Part shown: piece after piece, positions 24,330 to 31,898 of the stretch
Numbering within the stretch: the first letter of the stretch is position 1
How the letters are laid out: each line of letters opens with the position of its first letter
NCBI GenBank assembly: GCA_029256785.1
Contig: JAQSXG010000004.1
Span: 1 to 36,689, forward strand
DNA from: Neobacillus sp.
GTDB lineage: Bacteria; Bacillota; Bacilli; Bacillales; Cytobacillaceae
Reading direction: 5' to 3'
DNA length: 36,689 nt
Notes under the pieces: model-generated
The model's database searches: none
Told to the model about the DNA's origin: nothing
Seen by the model: only the letters and a program-made list of their open reading frames with translations
Translations under genes and position numbers: made by a program

Positions 24330-25253
24330 CTATCTTTTATTTAGCCAATCGTATGAAGGCATTGGTGTGTACTCATTGGCCGCAGCTTGCTCACGTCTAG
24401 TTCTTTCTATTTCCCTTAGATGATGATTATAAAGTATCGTTCGACTATCTTCATGCATCAAAATTCCATCAACAAAAAACTGCCCAATCGCTCTAATTTC
24501 TTTATTGGAGTCTTCTACATATTTTATCATTCTATGATGTTCACTTAGCATTTGAGCATCCGTAAAATTTTCGATTTGTTTTTCCTTCATGTTTTTAAGA
24601 ATATCAAGAATTGTAAAATGTGAGTATTCAAGTTTATTTTCTAAATATGCGTAAGCATATTGATATTTTTTAATTAATTCTTCTTCTTCTAAATCAATAT
24701 TATTTAAATCAATATTACTAGACTCATTATTACTATAAGCGTGATTATTCAGATCTTGCTTATCTAGATCAAGTTTATCCAGAACTGGATAATCACGTTC
24801 TGGTGAATTTTCTTGATTCTTATCCAGAGCGTGATTATCACGTTCTGGATACTTCTCGTTTTTCTGATTCTTATTGTTGCGGACTTTGGTCTTTTTCTTT
24901 TTCTCGCTTATCTTTTCTCTCGCACTAGCCTGGGCTTCTTCTTGATGTGGGTTAAGTTCAGGAGATTCGTAGATTTCATAGATCCACTCCTTAACTGTTC
25001 CGTTAGCATTCCGTTCAGCATAATAATAGACATAACCATAAAGCATCAGATCCCACAATGCTGATCGAACCGTGGTTTCCCCATCATTTGCTCTTTTCAC
25101 AAGATCAGCTTGATTAACTTTCCACCCATCTGGTCGTGATAAGAGGTACATCATTAATCCCTTCGAAGCCCACTTTAATTTTGGATTTTCTACAAAGGTC
25201 TTATCAATTTGAACGAATGGGTTCTCTCTCTTGTTTACACGTATTGCTGTCAT
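24330..25253 (-). CDS. Replication initiator with N-terminal winged-helix domain
   Basis: A 307-aa protein. The N-terminus (NPFVQIDKTFVENPKLKW, KGLMMYLLSRPDGW, QADLVKRANDGETTVRSAL) is a winged-helix domain of the kind found in phage and plasmid initiators. The middle is a charged linker with repeats of ERDN/ERDYPVLDK. The C-terminus (from residue about 195) is helical and DnaD-like. The repeats in the linker are encoded by iteron-like DNA, so the origin may lie in the gene. Expression appears controlled by an antisense RNA and a sequestered AGGAGG site. ATG start, AGGAGG 11 nt upstream. Confidence 0.78.
   Translation of the reverse strand: MTAIRVNKRENPFVQIDKTFVENPKLKWASKGLMMYLLSRPDGWKVNQADLVKRANDGETTVRSALWDLMLYGYVYYYAERNANGTVKEWIYEIYESPELNPHQEEAQASAREKISEKKKKTKVRNNKNQKNEKYPERDNHALDKNQENSPERDYPVLDKLDLDKQDLNNHAYSNNESSNIDLNNIDLEEEELIKKYQYAYAYLENKLEYSHFTILDILKNMKEKQIENFTDAQMLSEHHRMIKYVEDSNKEIRAIGQFFVDGILMHEDSRTILYNHHLREIERTRREQAAANEYTPMPSYDWLNKR
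24734..24848. repeat. Iteron-like repeats inside the first initiator gene
   Basis: Two 29-nt units, 24775-24803 and 24820-24848, start 45 nt apart. They share TTATCCAGA at the left and ATCACGTTCTGG at the right. The second contains CGTGATTATCACG, a near-palindrome. Degenerate copies lie at 24738-24760. They probably form the origin or Rep binding site. Confidence 0.5.
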
Positions 25254-25261
25254 AATAAAAT

Positions 25262-25303
25262 AAGCCTCCTAAATTCCTGACACGGCAGGGATCTAGGAGG
25301 CTT
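25262..25303 (-). promoter_or_regulatory. Stem that hides the ribosome binding site of the first rep gene
   Basis: AAGCCTCCTA (25262-25271) and TAGGAGGCTT (25294-25303) pair perfectly over 10 bp in the mRNA and bury the AGGAGG site. The CAGGGATCT part of the loop (25286-25294) can instead pair with AGATCCCTG at 25415-25423, further upstream in the mRNA, which would open the site. Confidence 0.75.
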
Positions 25304-25354
25304 AAAAGCTAGCATTTTTACTAGATTTTAACACAGTTTTTTAACCGTTTTTTG

Positions 25355-25383
25355 TTTACTTTTAAGCCAAAAATGGCTATAAT
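25355..25383 (+). promoter_or_regulatory. Promoter of antisense RNA 1
   Basis: TTTACT (25355-25360), 17-nt spacer and TATAAT (25378-25383). The spacer carries the inverted repeat AGCCA/TGGCT. It reads against the rep leader. Confidence 0.75.
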
Positions 25384-25389
25384 AGTAAC

Positions 25390-25485
25390 TAAAGAACGAA
25401 TATAATTCCTCTTAAGATCCCTGAGTTTTGTTAACGTTCAAGACGCCAATCTGAACACGTTAACAACGATCAGGGGTTTTTATTT
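25390..25485 (+). ncRNA. Antisense RNA to the first rep leader
   Basis: About 95 nt long, predicted from the promoter just upstream to a long hairpin (25419-25475, TTGTTAACGTTCA with its partner TGAACACGTTAACAA, closed by CCCTGA/TCAGGG) followed by TTTTTATTTTG. It is fully complementary to the rep leader and covers AGATCCCTG, the segment needed to free the rep ribosome binding site, so binding would keep rep off. This is the copy-control logic known for RepA_N/pSK41-type plasmids. Confidence 0.72.
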
Positions 25486-25525
25486 TGTTTTGATTATTTC
25501 GATGTTGATCTATCTTCTGCTTTGG

Positions 25526-25534
25526 ATTATACCA
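25526..25534 (-). promoter_or_regulatory. Promoter of the first rep gene (extended -10)
   Basis: On the minus strand TGGTATAAT, an extended -10 box; no good -35 is seen. It lies in a ~26-bp block (25519-25544) repeated with one mismatch before the second rep gene. The leader is about 265 nt. Confidence 0.6.
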
Positions 25535-25615
25535 CAACTTGCCAGAAGAATAATAGAGTTTAACAGTCAAATACAGTTTTCATAACATGCGCCATCCTGG
25601 AGAAATTTATATGGA

Positions 25616-25951
25616 CTAACACAAATCGGCTTTGTGAAAGTTGATTTCAATTTCTCCTTCAAGCTTATTAAGTATGGCCTCTTGAATTTCTTTTATCAAA
25701 TTCTCAGCACTTAACTTCCCTTCGGAGAATTGATAAAATGGATCCTCAAACAATGATCCAAGATAATTCCAATTGCCAATTGTTCCTCCAAGTGCAAGTA
25801 CAAGGGATTGTTCCAAACTGGTCCTAATTTCTCTAAATTGATATTTTTTTTCTTCTCCACCGAGTAATTCTAATATTTGTGTTTCTCTTTTTTCAATTTT
25901 GTCGATTTCTTTTAACGCAACTAATAACAGTTGGACTTTTACATCTGTCAT
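25616..25951 (-). CDS. Rep-partner protein, copy 2 (unknown family)
   Basis: A 111-aa acidic, helical protein related to that at 23994-24314 over its whole length. The aligned core includes LALGGT, LFEDPFYQFSEGKLSA and ENLIKEIQEAI. It follows the RepA_N initiator by 18 nt, with GAGGGG 8 nt before its ATG, so the two are one unit. The first ~35 residues differ most between copies, which may give specificity to each initiator or origin. Its stop is followed by the first rep control region. Unknown function. Confidence 0.68.
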   Translation of the reverse strand: MTDVKVQLLLVALKEIDKIEKRETQILELLGGEEKKYQFREIRTSLEQSLVLALGGTIGNWNYLGSLFEDPFYQFSEGKLSAENLIKEIQEAILNKLEGEIEINFHKADLC

Positions 25952-25969
25952 TTTTACTGCCCCTCTTTC

Positions 25970-27034
25970 TTAATCAAATAAATTTGGTCTTTCTGTAGTT
26001 GCTGCAGCCTCATTACTACCAACCTCTAAATTATAAGCCAATTTAGATAGCTCATAGTACATTGTCTTATACAAATAATTATCAGGACTATCAATCTTTT
26101 TGGTTTTTCTTTTGATTACTCGTATACAAGACATCAAGATATCATTTAGTTCAAAGTCAATATCATCAAGAAGAAGTAAGAATCCTCGTTCCTTTTCAAC
26201 CTTGCTCTTTGCCCTAAGAATAATTCCAAACCAGCGATGCATTTCATCAAAGTTCTCCGTGAAAATACAAAGAGTATGGTGTGTTTTTTCAGGAATAGAA
26301 TCTTTGAGACTTTCTTTTAGCAATTTATCTTGCTCAAATTTTTGAGAATCAGGTCTAGGCTCCGTTTCTTTATATGTATCTGTATTTACTGTTTCTTTAC
26401 TTAAAGAAGAATAACTAGAATTAGTATTACTAGACTCCATTTTTTGGAGTTCAAGAACTTCATTATTTGGAGTTCCATTCACGATTTTTGGAACTTCATT
26501 ATTTGGAGTTCCTATATTTGGTGCGTTCTGGGATGGAACTTCATTATTTGGAGTTCCATTATTTGCACTTTCCTGTTTTTTCGCTTTAGGTGGTTTAGGA
26601 TTTGCATAGTCTTTTTTGTCAGGAACTTCTTCGAGCTTGTCAATTTTATAAATATCAGCATCAGTTACAGTTGGTTTAAGTAAATAGAGCCTATTTGGAG
26701 TGTTTAATCCCATTCTCTTTTGTTCCAGCAAATTGGCTTGTTCTAGATGTTTTTTAATTCTTGTGAGTGTCGTTTCGCTCTTTATACCTAATACTTTCAT
26801 CAGTTCAGAGTTTTTATAAATAAAAAATACACGCTGCTTTCCATTTCCATATTTTTCGTACCAACCATTTTTCTTTGAAATTGAAAAGCGATCACGCAAA
26901 ATAGCCCAAGCAACCATATCATCTAGTTTGAGATGATGATAAAGTTCGCTTGTGAAAAATACCTTTGGTAATTGGTAATGCTTGAGTCCGTATTCTTCAT
27001 TTAGGTCAAAGTAACGATCTTCGTTAGTACTCAA
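25970..27034 (-). CDS. repA: RepA_N-family replication initiator
   Basis: A 354-aa theta-replication initiator. Residues ~15-115 are a typical RepA_N domain: KHYQLPKVFF, MVAWAILRDRFSIS, KNGWYEKYGNGKQRVFFIYK and GLNTPNRLYLLKP. A Pro/Asn-rich linker (about 150-200) holds three GTPNNEV repeats, encoded by iterons, as expected since RepA_N origins lie inside the gene. The host-specific C-terminal domain follows. It starts with TTG; GGGAGG lies 8 nt upstream inside a perfect stem that can hide it. An antisense RNA overlaps the leader. RepA_N plasmids are typical of Bacilli. Confidence 0.9.
   Translation of the reverse strand: MSTNEDRYFDLNEEYGLKHYQLPKVFFTSELYHHLKLDDMVAWAILRDRFSISKKNGWYEKYGNGKQRVFFIYKNSELMKVLGIKSETTLTRIKKHLEQANLLEQKRMGLNTPNRLYLLKPTVTDADIYKIDKLEEVPDKKDYANPKPPKAKKQESANNGTPNNEVPSQNAPNIGTPNNEVPKIVNGTPNNEVLELQKMESSNTNSSYSSLSKETVNTDTYKETEPRPDSQKFEQDKLLKESLKDSIPEKTHHTLCIFTENFDEMHRWFGIILRAKSKVEKERGFLLLLDDIDFELNDILMSCIRVIKRKTKKIDSPDNYLYKTMYYELSKLAYNLEVGSNEAAATTERPNLFD
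26433..26557. repeat. Iterons (likely origin) inside repA
   Basis: Three identical 22-nt units (26455-26476, 26491-26512, 26536-26557) begin GAACTTCATTATTTGG and end AGTTCC. The arms GGAACT/AGTTCC form a 6-bp dyad in each unit. A degenerate fourth copy is at 26433-26452. Start-to-start spacings are 36 and 45 nt. They encode GTPNNEV. Confidence 0.8.
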
Positions 27035-27041
27035 ATCAAAA

Positions 27042-27082
27042 ACCTCCCAAATACCCTAACAGAACGGGAATCTTTGGGAGGT
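27042..27082 (-). promoter_or_regulatory. Stem that hides the ribosome binding site of repA
   Basis: ACCTCCCAAA (27042-27051) and TTTGGGAGGT (27073-27082) pair perfectly over 10 bp and bury GGGAGG. ATCTTTGGGA (27070-27079) can alternatively pair with TCCCAAAGAT at 27195-27204, upstream in the mRNA. Confidence 0.75.
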
Positions 27083-27133
27083 AATTTATGTATAAGTTTC
27101 CTTATTTTAAGCCACTATTTTTGCCTTAATCCG

Positions 27134-27162
27134 TTTACTTTTATACCCATTTTGGGTATAAT
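27134..27162 (+). promoter_or_regulatory. Promoter of antisense RNA 2
   Basis: TTTACT (27134-27139), 17-nt spacer, TATAAT (27157-27162). The spacer contains ATACCC/GGGTAT, an inverted repeat in the same place as in the first copy. Confidence 0.75.
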
Positions 27163-27168
27163 GAACTT

Positions 27169-27272
27169 AACGAAAAAAGCTAAATAGATTCTTTTCCCAA
27201 AGATCCCTGTAAATTGTTATCGTCCTAGTTTGGCGACTTATACGATAACAAATGGTCAGGGGTTTTATTTTT
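27169..27272 (+). ncRNA. Antisense RNA to the repA leader
   Basis: About 100 nt, ending in a long hairpin (27205-27262; TTGTTATCGT with ACGATAACAA, closed by CCCTG/CAGGG) and a T-run. The stem tip sequence differs from the first antisense RNA, so the two controls are probably independent, although promoter, closing stem and layout match. Confidence 0.72.
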
Positions 27273-27318
27273 TTATATCCAAATTTTTAAAGTCAAATAT
27301 GCTTGTTCCTTGCTTTGG

Positions 27319-27327
27319 ATTATACCA
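27319..27327 (-). promoter_or_regulatory. Promoter of repA (extended -10)
   Basis: TGGTATAAT on the minus strand, inside a block (27312-27337) nearly identical to that before the first rep gene. Confidence 0.6.
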
Positions 27328-27429
27328 CAAGTTGCCAAAAGATTAATAGATTTATTTGTAGTGCTTTTAACGAAGTACGTGTAAAAATAATACTATATCG
27401 GCCCTCCCAATAAACGATTTATAGTTTTC

Positions 27430-27700
27430 CAGATGATTATCTACCGTATATCCAATATATAATCTCTAGCATTATCTTATATATATCAACTATAATCTTG
27501 TATTTCTCTCCTTATATACACTGGATTAACTATATGATTATTATATGTATATTCCAAACGATGATGATAATCTTAATGATGCTTGTTAGCGTTATTATAT
27601 TGGATATCATTTATATTATCAACAATTCATGATTATCCTCTTGATAATCGTTTGGATATGTATTATTATATCATTAAAGTAATACAAAATATATCGTGTT
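27430..27700. repeat. AT-rich inverted repeats before parM; likely centromere
   Basis: About 350 bases without a gene. ATATCCAATATA (27448-27459) is inverted at 27596-27607 (TATATTGGATAT), and CCAAACGAT (27554-27562) is inverted at 27647-27655 (ATCGTTTGG). GATTATC/GATAATC elements recur at least six times. Directly upstream of an actin-like partition gene, this is where a ParR-binding centromere and the par promoter are expected. Confidence 0.55.
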
Positions 27701-27714
27701 TGGGAGTGGAATAG

Positions 27715-28884
27715 ATGGCCGCAACCGTAATTAAATTGTTAGTAGCAGGAGATATTGGGAATAATGGATCAAAAGTAATCATCAATGATGAATTAAGAAA
27801 ACAGCCAAGCGTTATTAAAAGACTTTATACAGTGCCAAATGAAGATGAAACCTCATTGAATAAGCTTGTTGCGACACTTGATAATGATATGCTTCTAAAC
27901 ATTACTTCTGAAGCTCTTGAACGAGGGGGCTTGTTTGTTACAGGTAATCGTGCTCAGCGAATTGGGCTTGGGTCCGAAAATATGAATATTACATTAGGTG
28001 GAAAATATAAGAGTGATATTCCCGTTATTATGACTTTAGCTGAAATTGCAGCTCATGTGATTGAAAAATATTTCTCAGAATACAAGACATTGCCAGAAGG
28101 TGCGATTGTCGTAAATGCAAAACATTCAGGAGCGATCCCGGCGAGTGAATATACACGTGAACGTGCAGATATTTTAGAAAAGCGTTTTAAAGAGAAACCG
28201 CACAATTTAAGCGTTTATGTGGGTAACAATCAAGTTTCAATTCAAGTAAACATTGAAGAGTCTCACGTAACTCAAGAAGGTATACCGCTTCTTTATGCGC
28301 TCCTAGAAGCTGATCCAAGTATGTTTAATCAATTCAATAGCGACTACAAATTGAAAATAACACCGAAGAAATATTTTCTTGATAAGCGAATTTTTCACCT
28401 AGACATAGGGGATGGCACCACAGAAGAAATTGTTACGCAGGGCTTAAATCCCGTTGCTGGATCCGGCGTTAGACTAGGTGGTGGACATGCAATACAAGCA
28501 GCTGCTGCTATGCTTGAAAAGAATACGGATGGATTTGTACGTTATAATCGCCAGCAGTTTCAAGATGCAGTAAAGGATAAAACGAATGTACACCATGAAA
28601 AGTGTGTGAATTATTTAGCAGAAACCCGTTATGAACAAGCACATCAGATTTTTGAAGATGTGCAAGAAAAGTTTATGTCCATAGCTCAAGGAAATGTTGA
28701 TCTGTTTACGGTCTATGGTGGAGGCAGCATTGAATTTGAAGGTGAATTAAGAAATAAGTTAAAAGCATTTGCTGAACAGGTAGGCGCAAAATTGTTATGG
28801 ATTCCTGCAGAGGATGCGATTGACCTACAAGCTAAAGGACTTAATATCCTTAATAAAAATGTATTTTATAAAGGGGATAAGTGA
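27715..28884 (+). CDS. parM: Actin-like plasmid partition ATPase (ParM/Alp7A type)
   Basis: A 389-aa actin homologue that polymerises to push plasmid copies apart. Phosphate 1 motif AGDIGNNGSK (residues 11-20), phosphate 2 motif HLDIGDGTTE near 227 and adenosine motif VYGGGSIEF near 332 are in actin order and spacing. Length and context (followed by a small adaptor gene, preceded by repeats) fit ParM/StbA and Alp7A of pLS20. GGGAGTGG lies 5 nt before the ATG. The stop overlaps the next ATG. Confidence 0.93.
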   Translation: MAATVIKLLVAGDIGNNGSKVIINDELRKQPSVIKRLYTVPNEDETSLNKLVATLDNDMLLNITSEALERGGLFVTGNRAQRIGLGSENMNITLGGKYKSDIPVIMTLAEIAAHVIEKYFSEYKTLPEGAIVVNAKHSGAIPASEYTRERADILEKRFKEKPHNLSVYVGNNQVSIQVNIEESHVTQEGIPLLYALLEADPSMFNQFNSDYKLKITPKKYFLDKRIFHLDIGDGTTEEIVTQGLNPVAGSGVRLGGGHAIQAAAAMLEKNTDGFVRYNRQQFQDAVKDKTNVHHEKCVNYLAETRYEQAHQIFEDVQEKFMSIAQGNVDLFTVYGGGSIEFEGELRNKLKAFAEQVGAKLLWIPAEDAIDLQAKGLNILNKNVFYKGDK

Positions 28885-29318
28885 TGGCACTGACGCGAAA
28901 ATCTTGGTTATGGAGAATTGGACGCGACGACGAGAATGAAAAAATTAATGCATTCTTGGATGCTCAGCCGAACATAGCAGAGAGCATGAAAACATTGGTG
29001 CTTTATGCACAGTCCCGATTTGGTAATCGAAATATTACTTTATCAAATATAAGGGAAATTCTGAGCAAAGACGTACTACTAAGCAAAGATGGGAACTCTG
29101 TGGCTAATACACTAGATCATACATTGAATAACGATAAAGATAAGCATATTGATAATCGTGACTTTATTCATAAGAAGGATAATGAGACGAGTAATACACT
29201 GATTAATGATTCGGATAATACGAGTGTTAAAGAAAAACAAAACAGTCACACACGAAACTTGTCCAGCCAGGGAAATGATACAGTTGACTATTCTAAGGTT
29301 GACATAACAAAATTCTGA
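28884..29318 (+). CDS. ParR/Alp7R-like partition adaptor
   Basis: A 144-aa protein. Residues 1-60 are the probable DNA-binding part (SMKTLVLYAQSRFGNRNITL looks helical). Residues 65-140 are Asp/Asn/Lys/Ser-rich and disordered, ending DYSKVDITKF, a likely actin-binding tail. Start ATG 28884 overlaps the parM stop (TGATG), with AAGGGG upstream, so it is coupled. The role is assigned by position and size. Confidence 0.78.
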   Translation: MALTRKSWLWRIGRDDENEKINAFLDAQPNIAESMKTLVLYAQSRFGNRNITLSNIREILSKDVLLSKDGNSVANTLDHTLNNDKDKHIDNRDFIHKKDNETSNTLINDSDNTSVKEKQNSHTRNLSSQGNDTVDYSKVDITKF

Positions 29319-29435
29319 AAGAAGGATAAGGGTAACATATTTAATTGAACATTAGACTTTAAGAAGCAACGAAGGCAAACATCTTTACCTACCATGGTCA
29401 AGGTCATTCAAGAGGTCTTTGACGCACATAAATAG

Positions 29436-29472
29436 GAGAGAGTAGGGCAAATTACCTTACTCTCTCTTTTTT
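29436..29472 (+). terminator. Terminator of the par operon
   Basis: GAGAGAGTAGG and CCTTACTCTCTC pair with one bulge and are followed by TTTTTT. It overlaps the end of the convergent XRE gene. Confidence 0.8.
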
Positions 29473-29768
29473 CTATTTAAACGGTGAAACTTTTCATCCA
29501 TGAATTCCACATCAACTTTTGGTAAGCCTTCTACGTCAACTTCTTTATATGGATGATCAACATAACCGGCAGCATAATAAAGTTGCTGTTCAGGAATGTT
29601 AAGACCGATTGATAATTTTTTTAACATTGTCATACTAGGTTGAAATATTCCGTTTTCCAGGCGTGAAATACTTGACGCCGCAACTTTACTGCGTAAAGCC
29701 AATCTACGGATCGAATAGTTTTTGGCTTCGCGTAACTCTCTTAAATAATCAGGAAAAGGCTGCAACAT
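29457..29768 (-). CDS. XRE-family HTH regulator (103 aa)
   Basis: A single HTH domain (residues ~5-60: YLRELREAKNYSIRRLALRS, then SISRLENGIFQPSMTMLKKL) with a short acidic C-terminus containing VDVEGLPKVDVEF. The tail resembles that of the double-HTH protein encoded upstream (DVTGLEKEDIDFL), so the two probably descend from one another. ATG start 3 nt after the upstream gene stops. Probable repressor or helper for the divergent genes. Confidence 0.8.
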   Translation of the reverse strand: MLQPFPDYLRELREAKNYSIRRLALRSKVAASSISRLENGIFQPSMTMLKKLSIGLNIPEQQLYYAAGYVDHPYKEVDVEGLPKVDVEFMDEKFHRLNRKKRE

Positions 29769-29771
29769 AGA

Positions 29772-30335
29772 TTAATTATTCCTTTTGGCTCTTTTTTTTA
29801 GATAATTCAACTGGTCCATCAAGAAATCAATATCTTCTTTTTCTAATCCAGTTACGTCAACTAACAGTACCTCTTTCTTTGCAATATCTTTATCAGCATA
29901 CATGAGTAGTTCTTTATCGGATATATCTAATGCCGTAGCTAACTTCTTTAATGTTCGCATTCGAGGCGTTTTTATATTGTTTTCAATCTGTGAGATATAT
30001 CCGCTTGTAAGTCCTGATCGTTTTGCTAAATCAACTTGTTGGAAACCCTTACGCTTTCTCCGGTAGGAAATAAAATCACCAACAGTATTAAAACGTCCAT
30101 TTTTTATTTCTTCATTTGAATCCAATAGTAAAAATAATTGTTCTTCGTTTATGCTTAATGCCTGTGCTAGATTTTTGAGAACGCTAGGGGAAGGATTATG
30201 TACTTTATTATTTTCAATCGATGATAAATAGGACTTTGAAATATGTGCATGTTTAGCAGTTTCTTTTTGTGTTAGCTTTAATGACCTTCGACATGACTTA
30301 ATAAAGTCACCAAAAGAAAAGTCCGAATTTGACAA
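29772..30335 (-). CDS. Double-HTH XRE repressor
   Basis: A 187-aa protein with two complete XRE HTH domains, residues ~8-62 (LKLTQKETAKHAHISKSYLS, SIENN) and ~82-136 (KGFQQVDLAKRSGLTSGYIS, QIENN), then an acidic tail. Two DNA-reading heads suggest binding to paired operators in the divergent control region. TTG start with only a weak site (GGGCGTGG), so low-level expression is likely. A candidate master repressor for transfer or for the plus-strand gene cluster. Confidence 0.82.
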   Translation of the reverse strand: MSNSDFSFGDFIKSCRRSLKLTQKETAKHAHISKSYLSSIENNKVHNPSPSVLKNLAQALSINEEQLFLLLDSNEEIKNGRFNTVGDFISYRRKRKGFQQVDLAKRSGLTSGYISQIENNIKTPRMRTLKKLATALDISDKELLMYADKDIAKKEVLLVDVTGLEKEDIDFLMDQLNYLKKRAKRNN

Positions 30336-30586
30336 AAAACCACGCCCGTCTAATTCATAAATATTGTGACAAATCCTCTAATATTTTCTTTTTTAGAGTT
30401 AAAAATAGTGTATTTTATGGTATTATTGAATTAGGCAATAAGTAGCTGTGACACCTTTGGGGCTATAACCAAAAACCATAATATTAGTTGCTTTTTAATA
30501 ATTATAGCGACATAAAGATAGGTAAATTCGGTTATTGTTTATTTTTAAAAGAAAGTGTTGCGCAAAGTAATAGGAGGTGTACTTTT
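30336..30586. promoter_or_regulatory. Divergent control region between XRE repressors and the Cro-like gene
   Basis: 250 AT-rich bases without a gene. TGTGACA occurs twice in direct orientation (30365-30371, 30447-30453), possible operators. A TATTAT box at 30420-30425 could be a plus-strand -10. The AGGAGGTG of the next gene is at 30572-30579. Confidence 0.4.
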
Positions 30587-30811
30587 TTGAGAGTTCAAGC
30601 AGTTTTCAAAGATGATATGAGGGAGCAAATAGAAATAAAAATTGCTGAGAATGAAACAAAAGAGGAATTTGCAGACCGCAATGATATCTCTTTGAGTTAC
30701 TTTTACAGGGCACTTAATCAATACCCCATAAGTCCTGCTATGGCTAGAAAAATATCAGATGGATTAAATATGAAGATGACTGATCTATTTGATATTCAAG
30801 TAAAAAAATAA
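30587..30811 (+). CDS. Cro-like HTH protein
   Basis: A 74-aa small HTH protein (EEFADRNDISLSYFYRALNQ, then PISPAMARKISDGLN). It starts with TTG at 30587, where AGGAGGTG lies 7 nt upstream; the longer frame back to 30488 has no site. Divergent from the two repressors, it would form a CI/Cro-like switch. A short, helix-only protein with no other domain. Confidence 0.7.
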   Translation: MRVQAVFKDDMREQIEIKIAENETKEEFADRNDISLSYFYRALNQYPISPAMARKISDGLNMKMTDLFDIQVKK

Positions 30812-30840
30812 GCACGAGTTGTTACAAGGGGGACAAAGGA

Positions 30841-31272
30841 ATGATGTCCGATGACGCCTGGAATGATATTGACTTTATTACAACACAGAAGAACGTTGAC
30901 TCAGCTTTTAGAAAATACCATCAATGCAGGTTGAAAATTAGACATTATGAACAGTTAGTTAAACACTGGAAAATGGATTCATTCGCACTACAAGAGATAC
31001 AGATTCACCTAGCAAGTGCCAAAAAGTACGTAGAATTCATGGACGACGAAATACGGTCAATGAATGATATTCAACGTAGATTGATTGATATATGGTACTT
31101 TAGTACAACAAAAAAGCCTCGGGTAAGCTACATCTTAGAAAATCTCCACATCAGCAGGTCTAACTACTTCAGAATTAAAAGAGACACAATACTACAGCTC
31201 GCGTCAATTATTGATCCTATTTTTTATCTATCAGAACACCAGCATTTGATTATCTACAAGAAAGAGGGTTGA
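30841..31272 (+). CDS. ArpU/RinA-like transcription regulator
   Basis: A 143-aa protein. The N-terminal helical region is followed by a C-terminal sigma-4-like HTH: NDIQRRLIDIWYFSTTKKPR, then LENLHISRSNYFRIKRD. This pattern is typical of ArpU-family late regulators of phages and plasmids in Bacilli. It may activate the downstream plus-strand genes. GGGGG lies 11 nt before the first ATG; a second ATG follows directly. Confidence 0.65.
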   Translation: MMSDDAWNDIDFITTQKNVDSAFRKYHQCRLKIRHYEQLVKHWKMDSFALQEIQIHLASAKKYVEFMDDEIRSMNDIQRRLIDIWYFSTTKKPRVSYILENLHISRSNYFRIKRDTILQLASIIDPIFYLSEHQHLIIYKKEG

Positions 31273-31433
31273 TGAAAATAAAAAGATCAGCCATAAGAAA
31301 AACAACAACTTTGGTACCAAAACTCGGATCTTTTCAATGGCAACGCCAAGTGATTAAAGAAGAGTACGTTCTAGTAGATCGTTCCGTGAAGTCAGAAATT
31401 CAAAGGCCGCGGCGATCAAAGAGGTACTTGTGA
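31272..31433 (+). CDS. 53-aa basic protein, coupled to neighbours
   Basis: Reads MKIKRSAIRK and ends RPRRSKRYL. Its ATG overlaps the previous stop (TGATG) and its own stop overlaps the next ATG in the same way, which is the main support. Strongly basic, maybe nucleic-acid binding. Function unknown. Confidence 0.5.
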   Translation: MKIKRSAIRKTTTLVPKLGSFQWQRQVIKEEYVLVDRSVKSEIQRPRRSKRYL

Positions 31434-31888
31434 TGTCGAACAAACGCAAATTCTTATTATTACAGGTCTTTATTATTTATTCGTTGTCGACTGCGATGGC
31501 CGTGCTATCATACATTTTTTGTTTATCAGCGCTTATTTTTTGGGATTTCCGTTGGCTGCTTGCAGCTTTTACAGCATTGATTGGTTGGAGTTGGAAAGAG
31601 GGCATGTTAGAAGAAATAAGGAATGAGTTACTACAGGTCATGGTTTTGGAAATATCAATGTACTTGCAAAATAACTTGCACGCTCCAACTCGATTTGAAA
31701 TCATGACTTGGGATAAAATCCTTGTTTTTTCTTCAGGCCGACAAAATGTTTACTTTGCATTTCAGCTGGATCGTTACAACGAAATGAAGCTACTGTTTAA
31801 AAGACTTAAATCAGATATGTTCAAAAGACTTACTGCAGAGGAATATTGCATGCTTTACAACAAAGAAAAAGGCATTCTAAACAGATAG
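31433..31888 (+). CDS. Small membrane protein, unknown
   Basis: A 151-aa protein with two N-terminal membrane helices (about residues 10-31 and 36-53) and a cytoplasmic domain of ~95 residues ([36 protein letters not shown]). It is translationally coupled to the 53-aa gene before it. No family recognised. Shortly before ssb, it may act in establishment in the new host. Confidence 0.6.
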   Translation: MSNKRKFLLLQVFIIYSLSTAMAVLSYIFCLSALIFWDFRWLLAAFTALIGWSWKEGMLEEIRNELLQVMVLEISMYLQNNLHAPTRFEIMTWDKILVFSSGRQNVYFAFQLDRYNEMKLLFKRLKSDMFKRLTAEEYCMLYNKEKGILNR

Positions 31889-31898
31889 GGATGAGAAA

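Noticed and set aside
26433-26557. Regularly spaced repeats as a CRISPR array
   Set aside because: Only three full 22-nt units with unequal 14- and 23-nt gaps, in frame within a RepA_N gene and encoding GTPNNEV; these are iterons.
29457-30335. XRE gene pair as a toxin-antitoxin module
   Set aside because: Both proteins are HTH regulators with similar tails; neither shows a toxin domain.
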